This document shows positions 12,691 through 25,224 of a stretch of DNA of 64,000 bases, in pieces (positions within the stretch are counted from its first letter, which is position 1; the number at the start of each line of letters is the position of its first letter). The stretch comes from Dirofilaria immitis (lineage: Eukaryota; Nematoda; Chromadorea; Rhabditida; Onchocercidae): NCBI GenBank assembly GCA_024305405.1, contig JAKNDB010000107.1, forward strand, positions 2,294,001 through 2,358,000, given 5' to 3'. A program made the translations under genes and the position numbers. The notes beneath the pieces were generated by a model. That model had not been told where the DNA came from. It saw nothing but the letters and a program-made list of their open reading frames with translations, and made no database searches.

Positions 12691-15174
12691 ATGAAACATA
12701 TGGATACTATACCCATCAAAGAATCATCAACAATGGATGCTTCAATCATCAAAGAATCAACAATAGATGCTACACTCATCAAAGAATCTTCAATAGAACT
12801 ATCATTGAGTACCAAATTATCTTGCGCTTCAGCGATAATTTCGTTAATATGTATCGTTGCTATGATTACTGTATTACCAATTCTTTGCTTGAAATTGGAC
12901 TATGCATCTAATCGACTTAAGGAACGAATGAATAACTTTGGCGTGAGCTTTACTTTCCAATTAGCATTAATTTTATTCTGATTTCAATTTAATTTTAATT
13001 AAGTCTAAATCATGCTATTTTCTATCTTCTAGGATAGATATTTTATCCTTTTTAAATTTAATTATCATATTTAAAACTTTCCAATACTTAATTAACATTA
13101 TATTAACCTTTTTATAATTCAGTAAGTATTTTTCTTAAATTCATTAAATATATAATTAAATTTTTTTTTTTTGCTAGCAATGTTGCAAAGAATTGTTTAA
13201 TTGCTATTGAAATAGCATATAACATCGAATAAAAATGACAAGAACAATTCTTATCAGTGATATTATTATTATTATTATTATCTAAAATATTACGTAATAT
13301 TTCATTCAAACATAAAAATTTTTGCACTTTTTCCATTTCTGATAAAATTTAGAAAATTTCGATTTAAAAATATTGAGATTTAAACTTTTTATTGACATTT
13401 CTAATATTCTTTTGATTCATTTTACTGCGCTAAATAAATCTCGAAATAATAATGCAACGTTTACAACTTTTTCGTTATGTATTGATATGGTATTTCAGTG
13501 GCACTAAAAATATTTGAGTATTTAAATTATTATAAGTTTTATTTGATATAATATTAACAAATTAATTTTTCAGTCAACTTCAAAAAATTTATGGCGTGAT
13601 ATCATTTTGATCAGAAGTAATGGACGAATTAAACGTCAAGGTTTGCTGAGTCTTACTTATTCATTTTTTTTTATTAAAGTTTTAAATTTGAATAAATACT
13701 TTGTCATTATGAAGAATTATTGCTAATAATGGTTGGTTTCACATATAACAATACCGTATACTTGATAGATTTTTCAATTGGATTGTATGAGGGAGATAGA
13801 AAGTGTGAAATTGAGAATTTATTTCTTCTGTTTTGTATAAAATCAACTGAATGATTTCAGACTTTGATAGAACATCAGTGATGAATTCGGGAGAAACCGA
13901 AGGACAGTGTAATAGTTGCGTAGAGCTACGGTGTCCACCAGGCGCTCCAGGTCCACCAGGAATGAATGGGGAAGATGGCGCAGATGGTGAACCTGGAAGA
14001 CCTGGAAAACCTGGATTAGATGGACTGGATATTCCATTGGAACCAGAACCTAGTTCACCTTGGTATATATTTTGTGCCTGATTTCCTGAGTTATTAAAAA
14101 AGGCTTTCACCTAATAATGGGAGAAATTTTTAGTGTGATTTGTCCAGCAGGACCACCGGGAAATAGAGGACGACAAGGAGAACCAGGAAGGCCTGGAATA
14201 CCTGGTGATCCGGGTCATCATGGCATACCTGGAAGACCAGGCAAAGGAGGTAGAGTAGGTGATCCTGGACCACCAGGACCTCCTGGTGAAGAAGGTGAAC
14301 CTGGCGTTAAGGTATATCTTAATTTAATGATTAATTGAAACAAACATATAAATTATTTATCTTACTTAAACATAAAAGACAAGTAATCAGATTATAATTA
14401 ATATGATGAAAATGACGAAATAAAAATATTTTAGAAATAACAATTATACATAAATATAAAAATTATGAATTTATTTATAAACAAAATATATTTTTATTTA
14501 TAGTAAGCCTGGACAAATAATATAATATATATTTACAAGTGCAATGATATAACATAACAATATAATAGCATAGGCAGAAAATAAATCTAAAAATTAAAAA
14601 ATTTATCACTATTTTTGTCATACCGTAATTTCCTGAAAGTTTATAGGGTCCACCTGGTGATGATGCAATTGGTGGGACAGGAATCAAGGGTCCGCCGGGA
14701 CCGCGAGGACCCCGTGGACCTAAAGGTCTACCAGGACCAAATGGAATGCCATCTAGCAATTATGGACCACCAGGGCCTCCTGGTGAAATGGTATATTTTG
14801 ATTTATTTCGTTGTTTTCCTAAATTTCATATCGCTATTTTTAATTTTAGAATTGTACTTAATTAAAATAAAAAAATTATTTAAAAACATTTCGTACTTTT
14901 TGAAGATGCTGAAATTCTTTTTAATGATTTAATAATTTCTATATTTATTTACTAGGGACCAACCGGACCACCGGGTAAACGAGGTGAACCAGGACCTAGT
15001 GGACCATTTGGAGCACCTGGAGAACGCGGTGAACCTGGTGGCCATTGCAAATCGTCATGTGGAACTCAAGAAATTGTAGGACCATCGATTGTTGAATTAA
15101 ATGTTCATGATCAGGAAGAAGGTGCAAGGAATAATTGGAAAATAGCAGGACAAAATTATAAACAAAAGCAATAG
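12691..15174 (+). CDS. Nematode cuticle collagen
   Basis: Six exons: 12691-12942, 13574-13640, 13861-14062, 14134-14311, 14647-14790, 14956-15174. All phases join and encode 353 residues. Residues 1-40 are Ser/Lys/Glu-rich with a degenerate repeat around IKESS. Residues about 45-84 form the nematode cuticle collagen N-terminal domain, a hydrophobic signal-anchor followed by [18 protein letters not shown]. Exon 2 ends RIKRQ, the basic subtilisin/furin-type processing site (HBC-like region). A short Cys motif (QCNSC...RC) precedes the triple-helix blocks. Gly-X-Y tracts rich in GPPG follow, interrupted by Cys motifs (PCVICP; HCKSSC). The C-terminal non-collagenous tail is about 45 residues. The product is secreted by the hypodermis and crosslinked into the cuticle. 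The subfamily is not assigned. The repeat-bearing N-terminal extension is longer than in many short cuticle collagens. Confidence 0.93.
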
Positions 15175-15222
15175 TAGAAATTATAAATATATCGATGAAT
15201 GCCAATGAAGGAGACAGTTTAG

Positions 15223-15270
<48 letters not shown>

Positions 15271-16035
15271 AATTGTCCACCAATTTCATTTGTTCTATCC
15301 TAAAATATCTGAATTTATCATTTAATGATATTTCCCAAATATCTTCTGTTAGATGATATTTTTGAATAGCTTACCATCATAAATTCTATTTATTTTTAAT
15401 CAAATATTTCACATAATCATTCCAATAAATTGCTACAGAAATTTCGATGAATTTGCTTTTCAAAAGTTTCTATTAATTAATGAATGAAATTGTATTAAAA
15501 ATTTCTTCTTAAAATACCAATAAATAGTGTGAAGGTGAGAAAATATTTATTACATTTAATATTTCATGTAATCTAAATTTGTACTAATAAAATTTATTCA
15601 TCATATATCTGATACTATCATAAATATACTTTATCAATATCTATAGCATCAAATAAATTTATATTATAGATGAGGAAGTATGAGATAAATATCAATATGA
15701 TATCTCAATTCATGATAAAGTCAAATATTTAATTTCCGCATTTTAATAATCAAATCTTTGCACATTGATTATTATTTTTAAAAGTCTAAAATTATAATGT
15801 TATTGCTCAAAAAAAAAAAAAAAAAAATTGCAATTCAACGAATTCACTTTTTTTTTATTCAATAATATATTTTTACAAAAAATAACAATTAAACAAATCA
15901 TGTGAAATAAACAAAAAAATATGTTGTTATTTTTGAACTTCAAAAACTTTGACATTTCAAAGGATTCAGAAACTTTATAGCCAATTAAATGATTTCACGA
16001 GATCGAGATTGAGTTTCAGCATTTTCGTCTTTTTA
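15175..16035. other. Spacer downstream of collagen
   Basis: Contains collagen 3' flanking sequence, a TC microsatellite, and poly-A/T runs around 15810-15860. No gene was seen. Confidence 0.5.
15222..15267. repeat. (TC)n microsatellite
   Basis: About 46 bases of CT dinucleotide, 48 bases after the collagen stop. It lies in the presumed 3' UTR or just beyond it. Confidence 0.9.
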
Positions 16036-16568
16036 TTAATTTGCTATTTTCCTTACTTCTTCATCCTCCGAATGCTCTGATTCTACATCCTCACCATCAG
16101 AATCATCAGTTGCAGTATCGCATGGTGGACGTGATATTGGAGCAAAAATTGGGCACCAAATCGTCCAAGCTTAAAAATAATTATTTATTTTAGTGAATGC
16201 TTTACTATCGCACCATTTCAAATCATCTTTTGTTACATAATAATTATTAATTGTTCAGCATTATTACATTTCATAGTAAATAAATTACTGACATGTATTT
16301 ATTTACTATGAAATGAAAATAAAAACATTTCAACATGATGGAATTAAAAAGGTTTGTTTATAAAATGATTGATTCAATGAGTTATTCTCGTAATATGATA
16401 TCTAGCAAATCTTATGCAAAATGATAAGTTAAAAATAAATAAAAATTTTTGCATTAAATACCCTAAATGTAGCACCGATTTCTTTTCCTTCTTTCACTCC
16501 AACTTTGCTTATCATTTTTGAAGTAACTTTTGCTGCCTTTTCCATCTTCTTCGTCTTATCTATCACAC
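16036..16568 (-). CDS. Unrecognised protein with acidic C-terminus, partial
   Basis: Two minus-strand exon candidates. 16568-16462 follows a TTAAATAG acceptor, reads VIDKTKKMEKAAKV...GATFR, and ends at GGTATTT. 16169-16036 follows TTTTTAAG and reads WTIWCPIFAP..., then an acidic stretch (DDSDGEDVESEHSEDEE), ending at TAA 16036-16038. The composition is far from the surrounding AT-rich DNA and codon-like. However, the two exons are one base out of phase, so a missed exon or an indel must be invoked. The family is not recognised. The 5' end is unknown and may connect to the Lys/Glu-rich exons at 17-18 kb. Confidence 0.35.
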
Positions 16569-17058
16569 CTATTTAATAAAAGTATGATAGTAATAAGTGA
16601 ATAAAACTGATAGATAGAATTTTAATCTATTACTAGTAATCATTATGCTACTATTAATTCCTAATTAATTTAATATTTAATATATAAATAGAAATTTAAT
16701 AAGATTAGTAGAGATGAAAATCTATTACAAATCATTTCACTTTTCATTTTCATTTTGTCAGTTTAAAATTAAAATTTTTAGGTTGATCCTAATGATTGAT
16801 GATAAGGAAATTGCAATCATCGATTTAGATTAATAAGATACTAACTAAAAAAATAACAATTTTGCTCATTTTATTTTTATATGATTGTGAAATGATAGAT
16901 GAATCATCAAACAATATCACAATATATCACAATTTTCGATTAATAATTGAAAACAAACAATGATAATAATAAAATTTAACAGAATTTTATCTTATCAATC
17001 GTTCGCTATCAGTTATTTATAATTTTTTATGAAAAAAAGAAAAATAAATTATTAACTT

Positions 17059-18039
17059 TCAGATTTTATTGTATCTTTTTCCGATTTTTTTCTTTTCCCC
17101 TTCCTTTAATTTTTCTTCATTTTCTTCTCTCTTCGCTCTTACCACTTCTATTATATTTTCATAAATAAATTAGAAATTAAATGTAGTTCGTTTATTTTAT
17201 TAGTTTTATTTATATTTTTCTTAATTAAATTAAATTATTTATTAACTTTTTGATTTTTCGATTGTTTCTGTCGTCCCTGTCACTTCTTTTTCAAATATAT
17301 TTTCATTCTCTTTTTCTTTCAGATTTTCTTCTTTTCCTTCTTCTATTATCTTTTTCTCTCCTATTATTTTATTTCTTTTTTTAGAAATAAGTTAGAAATT
17401 AAATTAAAAATGAATTATAGAAATTGGCTCAAATCTTTACCTCAGACTATGTATATTTTATTATTAAGCCCAGCAATGTCTTATTTGCCCATTTTAAATA
17501 AGCCAATTAATTATTTCTAATTAACAGAAATGCTTAGTTTTATCATCAATTAATTAGATCAAATTCATTATTTTTTTTGGCTTATTATTTGTCATACTTC
17601 TTTTAGCTTGCCTAAGCAAGTTATTGGCAATTAAATTCTCGAATTTATGCTTAATCTTTTTCCATTTCATAATACTATTCTTAAATGATTTCTGATATGA
17701 TAATAGCACATTTAATTTTAGGATTAATTTAATTAATTAAAAGATAGTAATAAAATGATCTGATCCATTTTATCTATTTGTCATCTTACTTTTTTCGATA
17801 GCCTTTTTTCATTTTTTCTTTGCCTTTATCTTTGCCAAATTTACTCCCTCCTTTGGCCATACCTTTTTCCTCAACGGTTTCAATGCTTTTCGTTTAACAA
17901 TTTTATTATGGCCAAATCTCATTCGTCTCCTTGCACCAAATTTTTTTATTATGCCAATAGCAGGCCTCATTTTCTCTTTCTTTTCTTCTTCTCTTCCAAT
18001 TTCATTTAAGAATTCAAAAAAGTGTGATAAACAACGATT
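17059..18039 (-). CDS. Unrecognised Lys/Glu/Arg-rich protein, partial
   Basis: Three minus-strand exon candidates. 18039-17863 follows a TTTCCATTTAG acceptor, is 59 codons long, includes a basic stretch (KKFGARRRMRFGHNK), and ends before GTATGG. 17360-17247 is Lys/Glu-rich with TGTTET. 17147-17059 is Lys/Glu-rich and stops at TGA 17059-17061. The last two join in phase. The first is phase 0 and does not join 17360 directly. No known domain was recognised, and much of it is low-complexity charged sequence. It could be a lineage-specific nuclear or secreted protein, or partly chance open sequence in a purine-rich strand. Confidence 0.3.
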
Positions 18040-18249
18040 CTAAATGGAAAAGAAAATCAAACTATTATCGATTGATATTCGTTCTCTTTTGAAAAATAAT
18101 AACCGCTCAAGTAGTAGCGAACAGTACGAATAAAATAAATGAAATTTGTTAATAATGCTGGATTTATTCTTAATTTATTAAACTTTCAAATTTTTAAATT
18201 TATCAGATAATGAAAAAAGAGAGAGAGATGTACATTATATGATGATAGT

Positions 18250-18540
18250 AGATAATACGAATTATGTATTGATGATTCTGGGAAATATATAAATCTAGAA
18301 CTGATGAAACTAAAAAGAGCAGAATCTAGATCTAATGATTCGAGGAATTATATAAATCTAGAACTGATAAAACTAAGAAGAGCAAAATCTAGATTTAATG
18401 ATTCTGGGAACTATGCGAATCTAGAACTGGTGAAACCAAAAAGAACAGGATCTGGATCTGATGATTCAAGGAAATATATGAATCTGATGAAAACAAAAAG
18501 AGCAGAATCAAGGATTAGGTATTCTGGAAAATATATAGCA
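18250..18540 (+). repeat. 63-bp tandem repeat with open reading frame
   Basis: Unit starts at 18301, 18364 and 18427 (exact 63-base spacing), with a fourth unit at 18484 (57 bases, 6-base deletion) and a partial copy before 18301. The period is a multiple of three, and the array stays open on the plus strand from ATG 18304 as a 21-residue repeat (KRAESRSNDS...NLEL). The open frame then runs to 18714 through non-repeat AT-rich sequence. Whether it is translated is unknown; the intact frame across copies is the only hint. Confidence 0.8.
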
Positions 18541-19169
18541 ATGGAATCGAACGTATTGAATTCAAATACTTTTTTATTCATAAAGAAGATTCACAATTAT
18601 GCAAATTTTTTTTTTTTTAGTGATTGTAGCAATGTACTGAACTTAGCTGCTTTATTTTTAACTTTTATTTCTTACAACAGGTATGCAATTAATCATAGAA
18701 ATATGATATATTAATAAAATCGGTGTCATTGTAGTTATCTGATAAGACGATATAGTATATGTTATTTTATGATAACAGTATACTTTTAAAATAATACTCA
18801 ATTAAACCTATTCCTCTCAATGAAATGTTTTGTTAAAAATAGAAATTATTATTTTTTTTTTTGAAACTCATTTAAATAGTTGCAGGTTTGCAATTAAATT
18901 GTATATGAGTGAATTATCAGTGGATCATATTCTGATATCCGATATTATGCCATTATAAAAACTAGTTAAAAAAATCAGACTTCAACTTTATCAAAGAATA
19001 TTAATCAAGCTCTTAGGAAATGTTTATTTTGCTATTCAAATATAAGTCAATACGATTATAGGTGATTTATGTCGCTGATACTAATTTAAAATGATGCATT
19101 TATTTATTCGTTTTTTCTCATAGAATTTTATTACAGTAATTTTTAGAATTTTTATTGTAACTTATTTCA
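18541..19169. other. AT-rich spacer
   Basis: Continues the open frame from the repeat until 18714, then AT-rich sequence without gene signals. Confidence 0.4.
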
Positions 19170-19365
19170 TAATAATTAATAGTTATCCTTTTTATCAGTT
19201 TATCAGAACATATCAATCAGATAAAATTATTCAAAATAAATTCATGCATATTATTTCTGCTATGTTATAATAATTAGTAGTTATCCTTTTTATCAGTTTA
19301 TCAGAACATATCAATCAGATAAAATTATTCAAAATAAATTCATACATATTATTTCTGCTATGTTA
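19170..19365. repeat. 98-bp tandem duplication
   Basis: Two adjacent near-identical copies (19170-19267 and 19268-19365) with only a few substitutions, so the duplication is recent. Confidence 0.9.
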
Positions 19366-19756
19366 CAATAATTTAATTTCGTTTCGATCTTTTGTTTTTT
19401 TCTTTTTGATAAAAAATTGTTAATAATTTTGATTTTTGATAAAAATTTCATGAAATTGTATAGAAAAATGAATCACAATTGATTGATTAATTTTGATGAT
19501 TCATAAAAATAGCAAATTATTATTATTATTTATTTGAAATTTGAAATTCTTAAATTTCACTCAAAATTTACCAAAATAATAGGAAGAAAAAGTTTCGAAG
19601 ATTGATCGCTTTTGACGATGTTAGTTTTAAGTATTTTAAAAGTCGTTATATAATTTGATTTTTTTCTTTCGTGTATTTTAATTTTATTGAAATCGATGTA
19701 AATGTATCGTAATCCGATTATTATCTCGATGACGAGACAACGTGAATTCTTCTCTG

Positions 19757-20003
19757 TAAACTAATCAGGATGATTGATTTATAACTGATTGATTTATAAC
19801 TGATCATGATGTTTGATTTGTAACTGATCAGGATGATTGATTTGTAACTGATCAGGATGATTAATTTGTAACTAATCAGGATGATTGACTTATAACTGAT
19901 CAGGATGATTGATTTATAACTGATTGATTTATAACTGATCATGATGTTTGATTTGTAACTGATCAGGATGATTGATTTGTAACTGATCAGGATGATTGAT
20001 TTA
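19757..20003. repeat. 24-bp minisatellite
   Basis: About ten units of a TAACTGATCAGGATGATTGA-like 24-base motif, some shortened to 15 bases. A higher-order pattern (short unit, GATCATGATG variant, then standard units) occurs twice. The minus strand reads as ISYKSI repeats, which is a by-product of a period divisible by three. Confidence 0.9.
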
Positions 20004-20330
20004 ATTAGTAATCAAGATGACAGACATTGCATGCTGCACGAACGATTATTAATCCCAAAATGAAAACTAGTCTATGGTATTGGCAATATGCCATATGTTA
20101 AGTTATAGCTTAAGCGGTTGAGTTATGCTTTTGACATTTTATTTTGTAAGCTTAGGAGGGAATTGGCTGGGAGGATGGAAGTGAAAGGGAGAGTGGTATG
20201 TGTTACTGTGGGGTCAAACTTTGAACTTTGATGTACAGTATACGATATGGATGATTGAACTATTCATATTCGTTCTGTAGCTTATTGAATAGTTTCATAT
20301 TATATTTAAATTCTCTTCTCGAATTATTTT
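20004..20330. other. 5' flank of the pICln gene
   Basis: A slightly GC-richer stretch (20150-20260) immediately upstream of the trans-splice acceptor. It is the likely promoter region. No specific element is identified. Confidence 0.35.
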
Positions 20331-20333
20331 CAG
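20331..20333 (+). promoter_or_regulatory. Probable trans-splice acceptor of pICln
   Basis: TATTTTCAG ends here, 11 bases before the ATG at 20345. Confidence 0.5.
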
Positions 20334-20344
20334 AACAGTAAACG

Positions 20345-22753
20345 ATGATTGTTTTAAGTAATGTAGTTGTTCCAACGGATGACGTTCGACTGATTCAAGG
20401 TCAAGTCACTGCGTATATTGAAAGCGAATCTGCTGGTGAAGGTGAACTTACCATTTCCGAAAGGTATTAAGTTTCTTCAACTATTATTTGTGTTTATCTA
20501 TACTATGATGTTCGGTTTCTCTCATGGTTGTGTCGTTTACATCAAATCAATGATTATATGCTTTAAGTCATTTTTTGCTGCTTTTTTATGAAACACACAC
20601 ATTTTGAATTTTGATAGAATTAAATCAATGATAAATCAATCTTTTGAGAGTGAAGTAAATCTCAAAAATTATTAGTTTAATTGTTTTGTTTGACTAATTG
20701 AAGTGATGATTTATTTATTCATATTGATCGTATTTTATTCACGTCAATAGGAGTTATAAAATTTTGGAATATTTCAGTTCAGTGACATGGATCTCAAATA
20801 TCAGTGGACAAGGTTTTAGCCTGACTTACCCATCAATAATACTTCATGCTGTTTCACGTGATCCTAACGTATTTCCAGAGGAATGTATTTACATATTAGC
20901 TGATGCGAGAGGATCAGGTATGTCGCCATGTCTTTTTTTTCTTAAGAGACATTTATATTATATTGTTTTACTTTTTCATGAAATTTTGACCGCAATAATT
21001 TTACTTAATTTTTATCCAAGACTTCTGAATGATAGCATAAAATCGAAAATAATGTGTATCACATAAGCATGGATCATTCGATTCTTTCGTAATACTAACT
21101 GTTCCTTCGGGAGCGCGAAGGAAACTGATATGAAGGAAAAAAGTAGTATAATTTAAAAGAATAGTTTGTTTGTTTGTTTTTTTAATATATACGTGAAGAA
21201 TTTGCTATTTTGTTGCATATCGATGTCAGTAATAACTATGTTTTATTTTTGTTCGTAGACATAGGAATACAAAGTACCGAAGAATCTGTGAGTAATACAC
21301 AGAATACCACTTCAAATGGTAATGAAGAACAAGCAGAGTTTGATGAAGAAACAACGGAGAATGGTTGCGATAATGATGTTGATGATGATAATAATGATGA
21401 TGACAAAGCACACTTAGCTATACGTTTTGCTCCTCAAGATAAAAGTATATGTAAGTTTTGAAGATGCAGTATATTAGAATTTCAAATATATTGCCTACTA
21501 TTTACAAGCTTGTATTTCTTCAGTTCATTGATATTATCTAATATTGTTCACTTGCTTAATGATAAGTCTAGTTAGAATTGCTAATTAATGATTAGCTGGA
21601 TTAGGAAATTAGCACAAATTATATGTCCATCCTGCAGTTCAATTATCATATGAAATATAATGAACTGAATGATTGAATAATTGCATATAAGCCCTTTAAG
21701 AAAAGTTTGTAACATTTTTCGTAAATTTCTCTTCAAAATTTCTTAATCTTTCAATTAGGAGATGTGAAGTTACGAAACAAATTTGTTTTGAATATTGTGA
21801 AATATTGTTTCTACAAATTCGATGATTTAATGGAGTTAATGTGTCTGGCATTGGTATTGTGCTTACTAATTTTATAATTTTGAAAATTTCAGTACAAAAT
21901 ATTTATCAACAAATGTGTGAGTGTCAGGGACTTAATCCAGATGAAGGTGACGATTTTTCAGATGATTTTGCAATGGGTCCGGACGGTGATTTCTCAGGTA
22001 TATATCAGTTTCAATGGAAAATTAATATTGTTTGGAAAGAGAAGTAGTGCAATTTAATTTAAAGTTGATGGTAATCATAACAGAAATCTTTGAAAATTTT
22101 TTTCTGTGCTATTTATTTTCAAATTCGTGCTTTTTCTTTTTTTTAGAAAGTAAATCAGATGAAGAAGAAGATTACGACGGAGACGTTGGGGATGGTGATC
22201 ATTCAAATATTTTTCAAAATACATCATCCAATTTGCACAGGCATGAAACTAATGGCGGTACATTTTTTTTTTCATTTCATTTTAATCTCTTAAGTAATTT
22301 TGAGGTTGTAGAAATCAAAAGTAATGGGATCGTAAATTTAGTCGAGACAAACTTATTTTTTTCCCCAAAGTAATATTTGTTGAAATGTATCAAGGAAATA
22401 TTATTTGAAATTGAGCTTTACATATTGTTATTAATTCACCATTGGTTTAATTTATCGGCAGTACAACTAGCACAGGAAAAAAATTCAAATTATGACTCAT
22501 TACGATAGAAGCAGAAGTCATTGAAAATTTGCAGTTTTAAAAGTGGTAATGGACTATTTAGTATAAACACGTGCTAATTATCTAAGGATATGACTTAATG
22601 TTTTTGACGGGATTCATATAAGATGTTATCCTGACAGTCTGAAGTTTTTTTTTTGATATGAGATATAGATATCATGTTTTTATACTGGCCAATATTCTTC
22701 AAATTGTAGATCAAGGAGATGTTTTTGGCAGTGAACAAATGGACGAAGGATAG
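20345..22753 (+). CDS. icln-1: Methylosome subunit pICln
   Basis: Six exons: 20345-20463, 20778-20917, 21259-21450, 21893-21997, 22147-22257, 22710-22753. Phases all join to give 236 residues, the usual length for pICln. The N-terminal half is a PH-like fold with the family pattern: YIESES near residue 27, [23 protein letters not shown], and YILAD. An acidic loop ([12 protein letters not shown]) follows, then the helix [19 protein letters not shown], and an acidic C-terminus ([10 protein letters not shown]). In the known family, pICln binds Sm proteins and the PRMT5 methylosome to chaperone snRNP assembly, mostly in the cytosol. A possible AATAAA lies about 90 bases after the stop (22841-22846). 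Confidence 0.93.
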
Positions 22754-22840
22754 AAGCTATGCTATGTGTGTCTTTTTATTTTTATTTTTTTGTGAACGTA
22801 TAATGTTTTATTGCCTTGATTTGTTTTGTTGGCTTTGCGT

Positions 22841-22846
22841 AATAAA
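22841..22846 (+). terminator. Possible polyadenylation signal of pICln
   Basis: AATAAA, 88 bases after the stop codon. Confidence 0.45.
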
Positions 22847-23635
22847 TAACTACCTGTAATGTTTTAAAGTCTTCAAAAGAAGCATTTATTGATAACATAA
22901 CATTTTGGATATTCATTAGAACAAATCCATTGAAAAAAAGCAAAATAAGCATTGTTATACTACATGAAAAGATCGTTGTTGATTGCAATTTTTAGTAATT
23001 TTACTGTGCTATCTGTTACCGTATTTTTTAAGAATACATCTTCAAAACTCTTCCATCATATTAATTCGAAAATATAAAAAGTATAAGTTTCCTGATGGAT
23101 CCCCAATTTCAAAAATGGTAATGATCGTATTGCTGATGAGTTTTTCATTTATTTGGACGGTAATGTGGTAAATTTGGTTGTGCAACGCCACTGTACCGAA
23201 ATTTTATTTCAGAAGCTCATACTAATGTGTAGAATGATTAGGATTTGCAATGTTTTTCCCGATATTTTAAATAAACTCTCGTGATATTTTGAGATAAGAG
23301 TATGAATACCTAAAATCGTTATCAATTGTCAAGTTCTTGCTGGAAATTAAAAGTAATTTTTTCTTTTAATACATTCGAGACAGTATATTAGTCATTCATT
23401 TCATTGGCTAATCTGTCTTATTAAAATAAAACACTCCTATAATTAACCGTTTGCAAATTGACAATATGTTAAAGTGCAATTAAATTAGGATCGTCTTCTC
23501 AATTTGTCTTAGTTTTTTTATCAATAATTCTTATTCCTTCATATATTATCATTTAAAGTGAAATTTTTTGTGAAGGTTACTAAATTATTAGGAACTGTTA
23601 CTGTTTAAATTTAGAAAAAAAAATACTTTTTACCA

Positions 23636-23693
23636 AGAGAGCAAGAGAGAGGGAGTGGGAGAGAGAGAGAGAGGAAGAGAGAGAGGGAGGGAG
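23636..23693. repeat. (GA)n-rich microsatellite
   Basis: Imperfect GA/GGGA purine run. Confidence 0.85.
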
Positions 23694-23999
23694 CATGATT
23701 TAAATTGAAGTTTTGTTAGTAATAGAATTAAATTGGAAATATTTTTAAATATTTTCGCGATAATTAAAACATGCTACAAACACAGAGACAGACATAACAA
23801 ACAACAAACATATCGAACGGGACATTTATATTTAAAGAATTGAATGTTTAAAAAAATGAAGTACTCTGTTATACCGGTTTAACATACTTTTCTTACATTT
23901 CTTCTTCAAACAATGATCGAAAACTATTTTTTCATATTATCTCTCTATCTTTTTTTTTCTTTTTCTCTTTTTTTTTTATTAAAAAATTGTAGCTTTTCA

Positions 24000-24450
24000 A
24001 AAATTATAAATGATTATGACATTCTGTTATGTTATTGTATCGCAATAATAGTAATAAAATCTAATCATTATTATCATTGTTATTATTATTATTATTGTCA
24101 ATTTACTATCAATTATTATCATTACTATTATCACCATTATTATTATCAAAAATGATTATAACATTCTCTTCTGTTATTGTATTGCAATAACAGTAATAAA
24201 ATCTAATCATTATTATCGTTGTTATTATTATTATTATTATTGTCAATTTACTATTAATTATTATCATTACTATTATCACCATTATTATTATCAAAAATGA
24301 TTATAACATTCTCTTCTGTTATTGTATTGCAATAACAGTAATAAAATCTAATCATTATTATCGTTATTATTATTATTATTATTATCAATTTACTATTAAT
24401 TATTATCATTACTATTATCACCATTATTATTATCATTATTATTATTAACA
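24000..24450. repeat. ~144-bp tandem repeat, three copies
   Basis: A unit containing GTAATAAAATCTAATC (at 24051, 24193 and 24338) followed by a long (TTA)n/ATT tract repeats with spacing 142 and 145 bases. Shadow open frames on both strands (Ile-rich and Tyr/His-rich) come from the trinucleotide content. Confidence 0.9.
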
Positions 24451-24858
24451 TTATTGTTATTATTATTACTGTAATGATATAAGAAAGTTATATCATAGCA
24501 ATAGTATTAATAACTTTTTTTTTTTTATCAACTCCACAATATTTATTCAATTTAAAAATCTCAAATAATGCTGAACAAATAATAATTAATTATCGTTAAA
24601 ATATCGAAGGAAATAATTATTCAAAATTTCATATTTGCTAGAAAAATAATTACCATCTTTGCATAAAATTGAAGAGAAAAAAAAGATGAAAGAGAATTGT
24701 CGATTATTAAAAATATAATTAATAAATAAATAATTTCAAGTAATTTATATATCGAGAATATTTTCTCATACATATTTATATTCATATAAATTATGCTACA
24801 AATTATCGAAATATCATATTATAATAAATGATCAATATATACCTTAATGATGCATATA

Positions 24859-24890
24859 TATATAAAAGTGATATATATCACTTTTATATA
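24859..24890. repeat. 32-bp perfect palindrome
   Basis: TATATAAAAGTGATAT followed by its exact reverse complement with no spacer. It could extrude a cruciform. No flanking gene depends on it visibly. Confidence 0.85.
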
Positions 24891-25224
24891 TTCAAATAAT
24901 GATAATTAATTCAATTAAAATTTATCCGAAAATGAAACAAAACAAATTGCCCATTCCAAGTTTTATCATGATCAGATAGAAATCGCCGAATGAAAAAGTT
25001 TTATTTATTGATTAATTGTTTATTGAATAGTTAAACAAAAGATATATATTTTTTAAATTAATATATTCTTTGTCGTTTTCTTTTATTTATTTTAACATTA
25101 TGAAAAAAATGTTTGAAATAATTTCTCAATAAGTTTATAATAATTATTATCTTTGCGATCTTTTGCGATTAGTAATATAAAATAATTTTTTTAAGCTTTT
25201 TTTTTATAATTATAAATCAATAAT

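Larger units (their letters stand above)
22754..25224. other. Repeat-rich spacer
   Basis: No gene was seen. It contains pICln 3' flank, a GA microsatellite, a 144-bp tandem repeat and a 32-bp palindrome, listed separately. Confidence 0.5.

Noticed and set aside
19721..19942. Minus-strand ISYKSI repeat protein
   Set aside because: By-product of a 24-base minisatellite whose period is divisible by three.
24109..24451. Ile-rich minus-strand open frames
   Set aside because: They are translations of an ATT/TTA tandem repeat.
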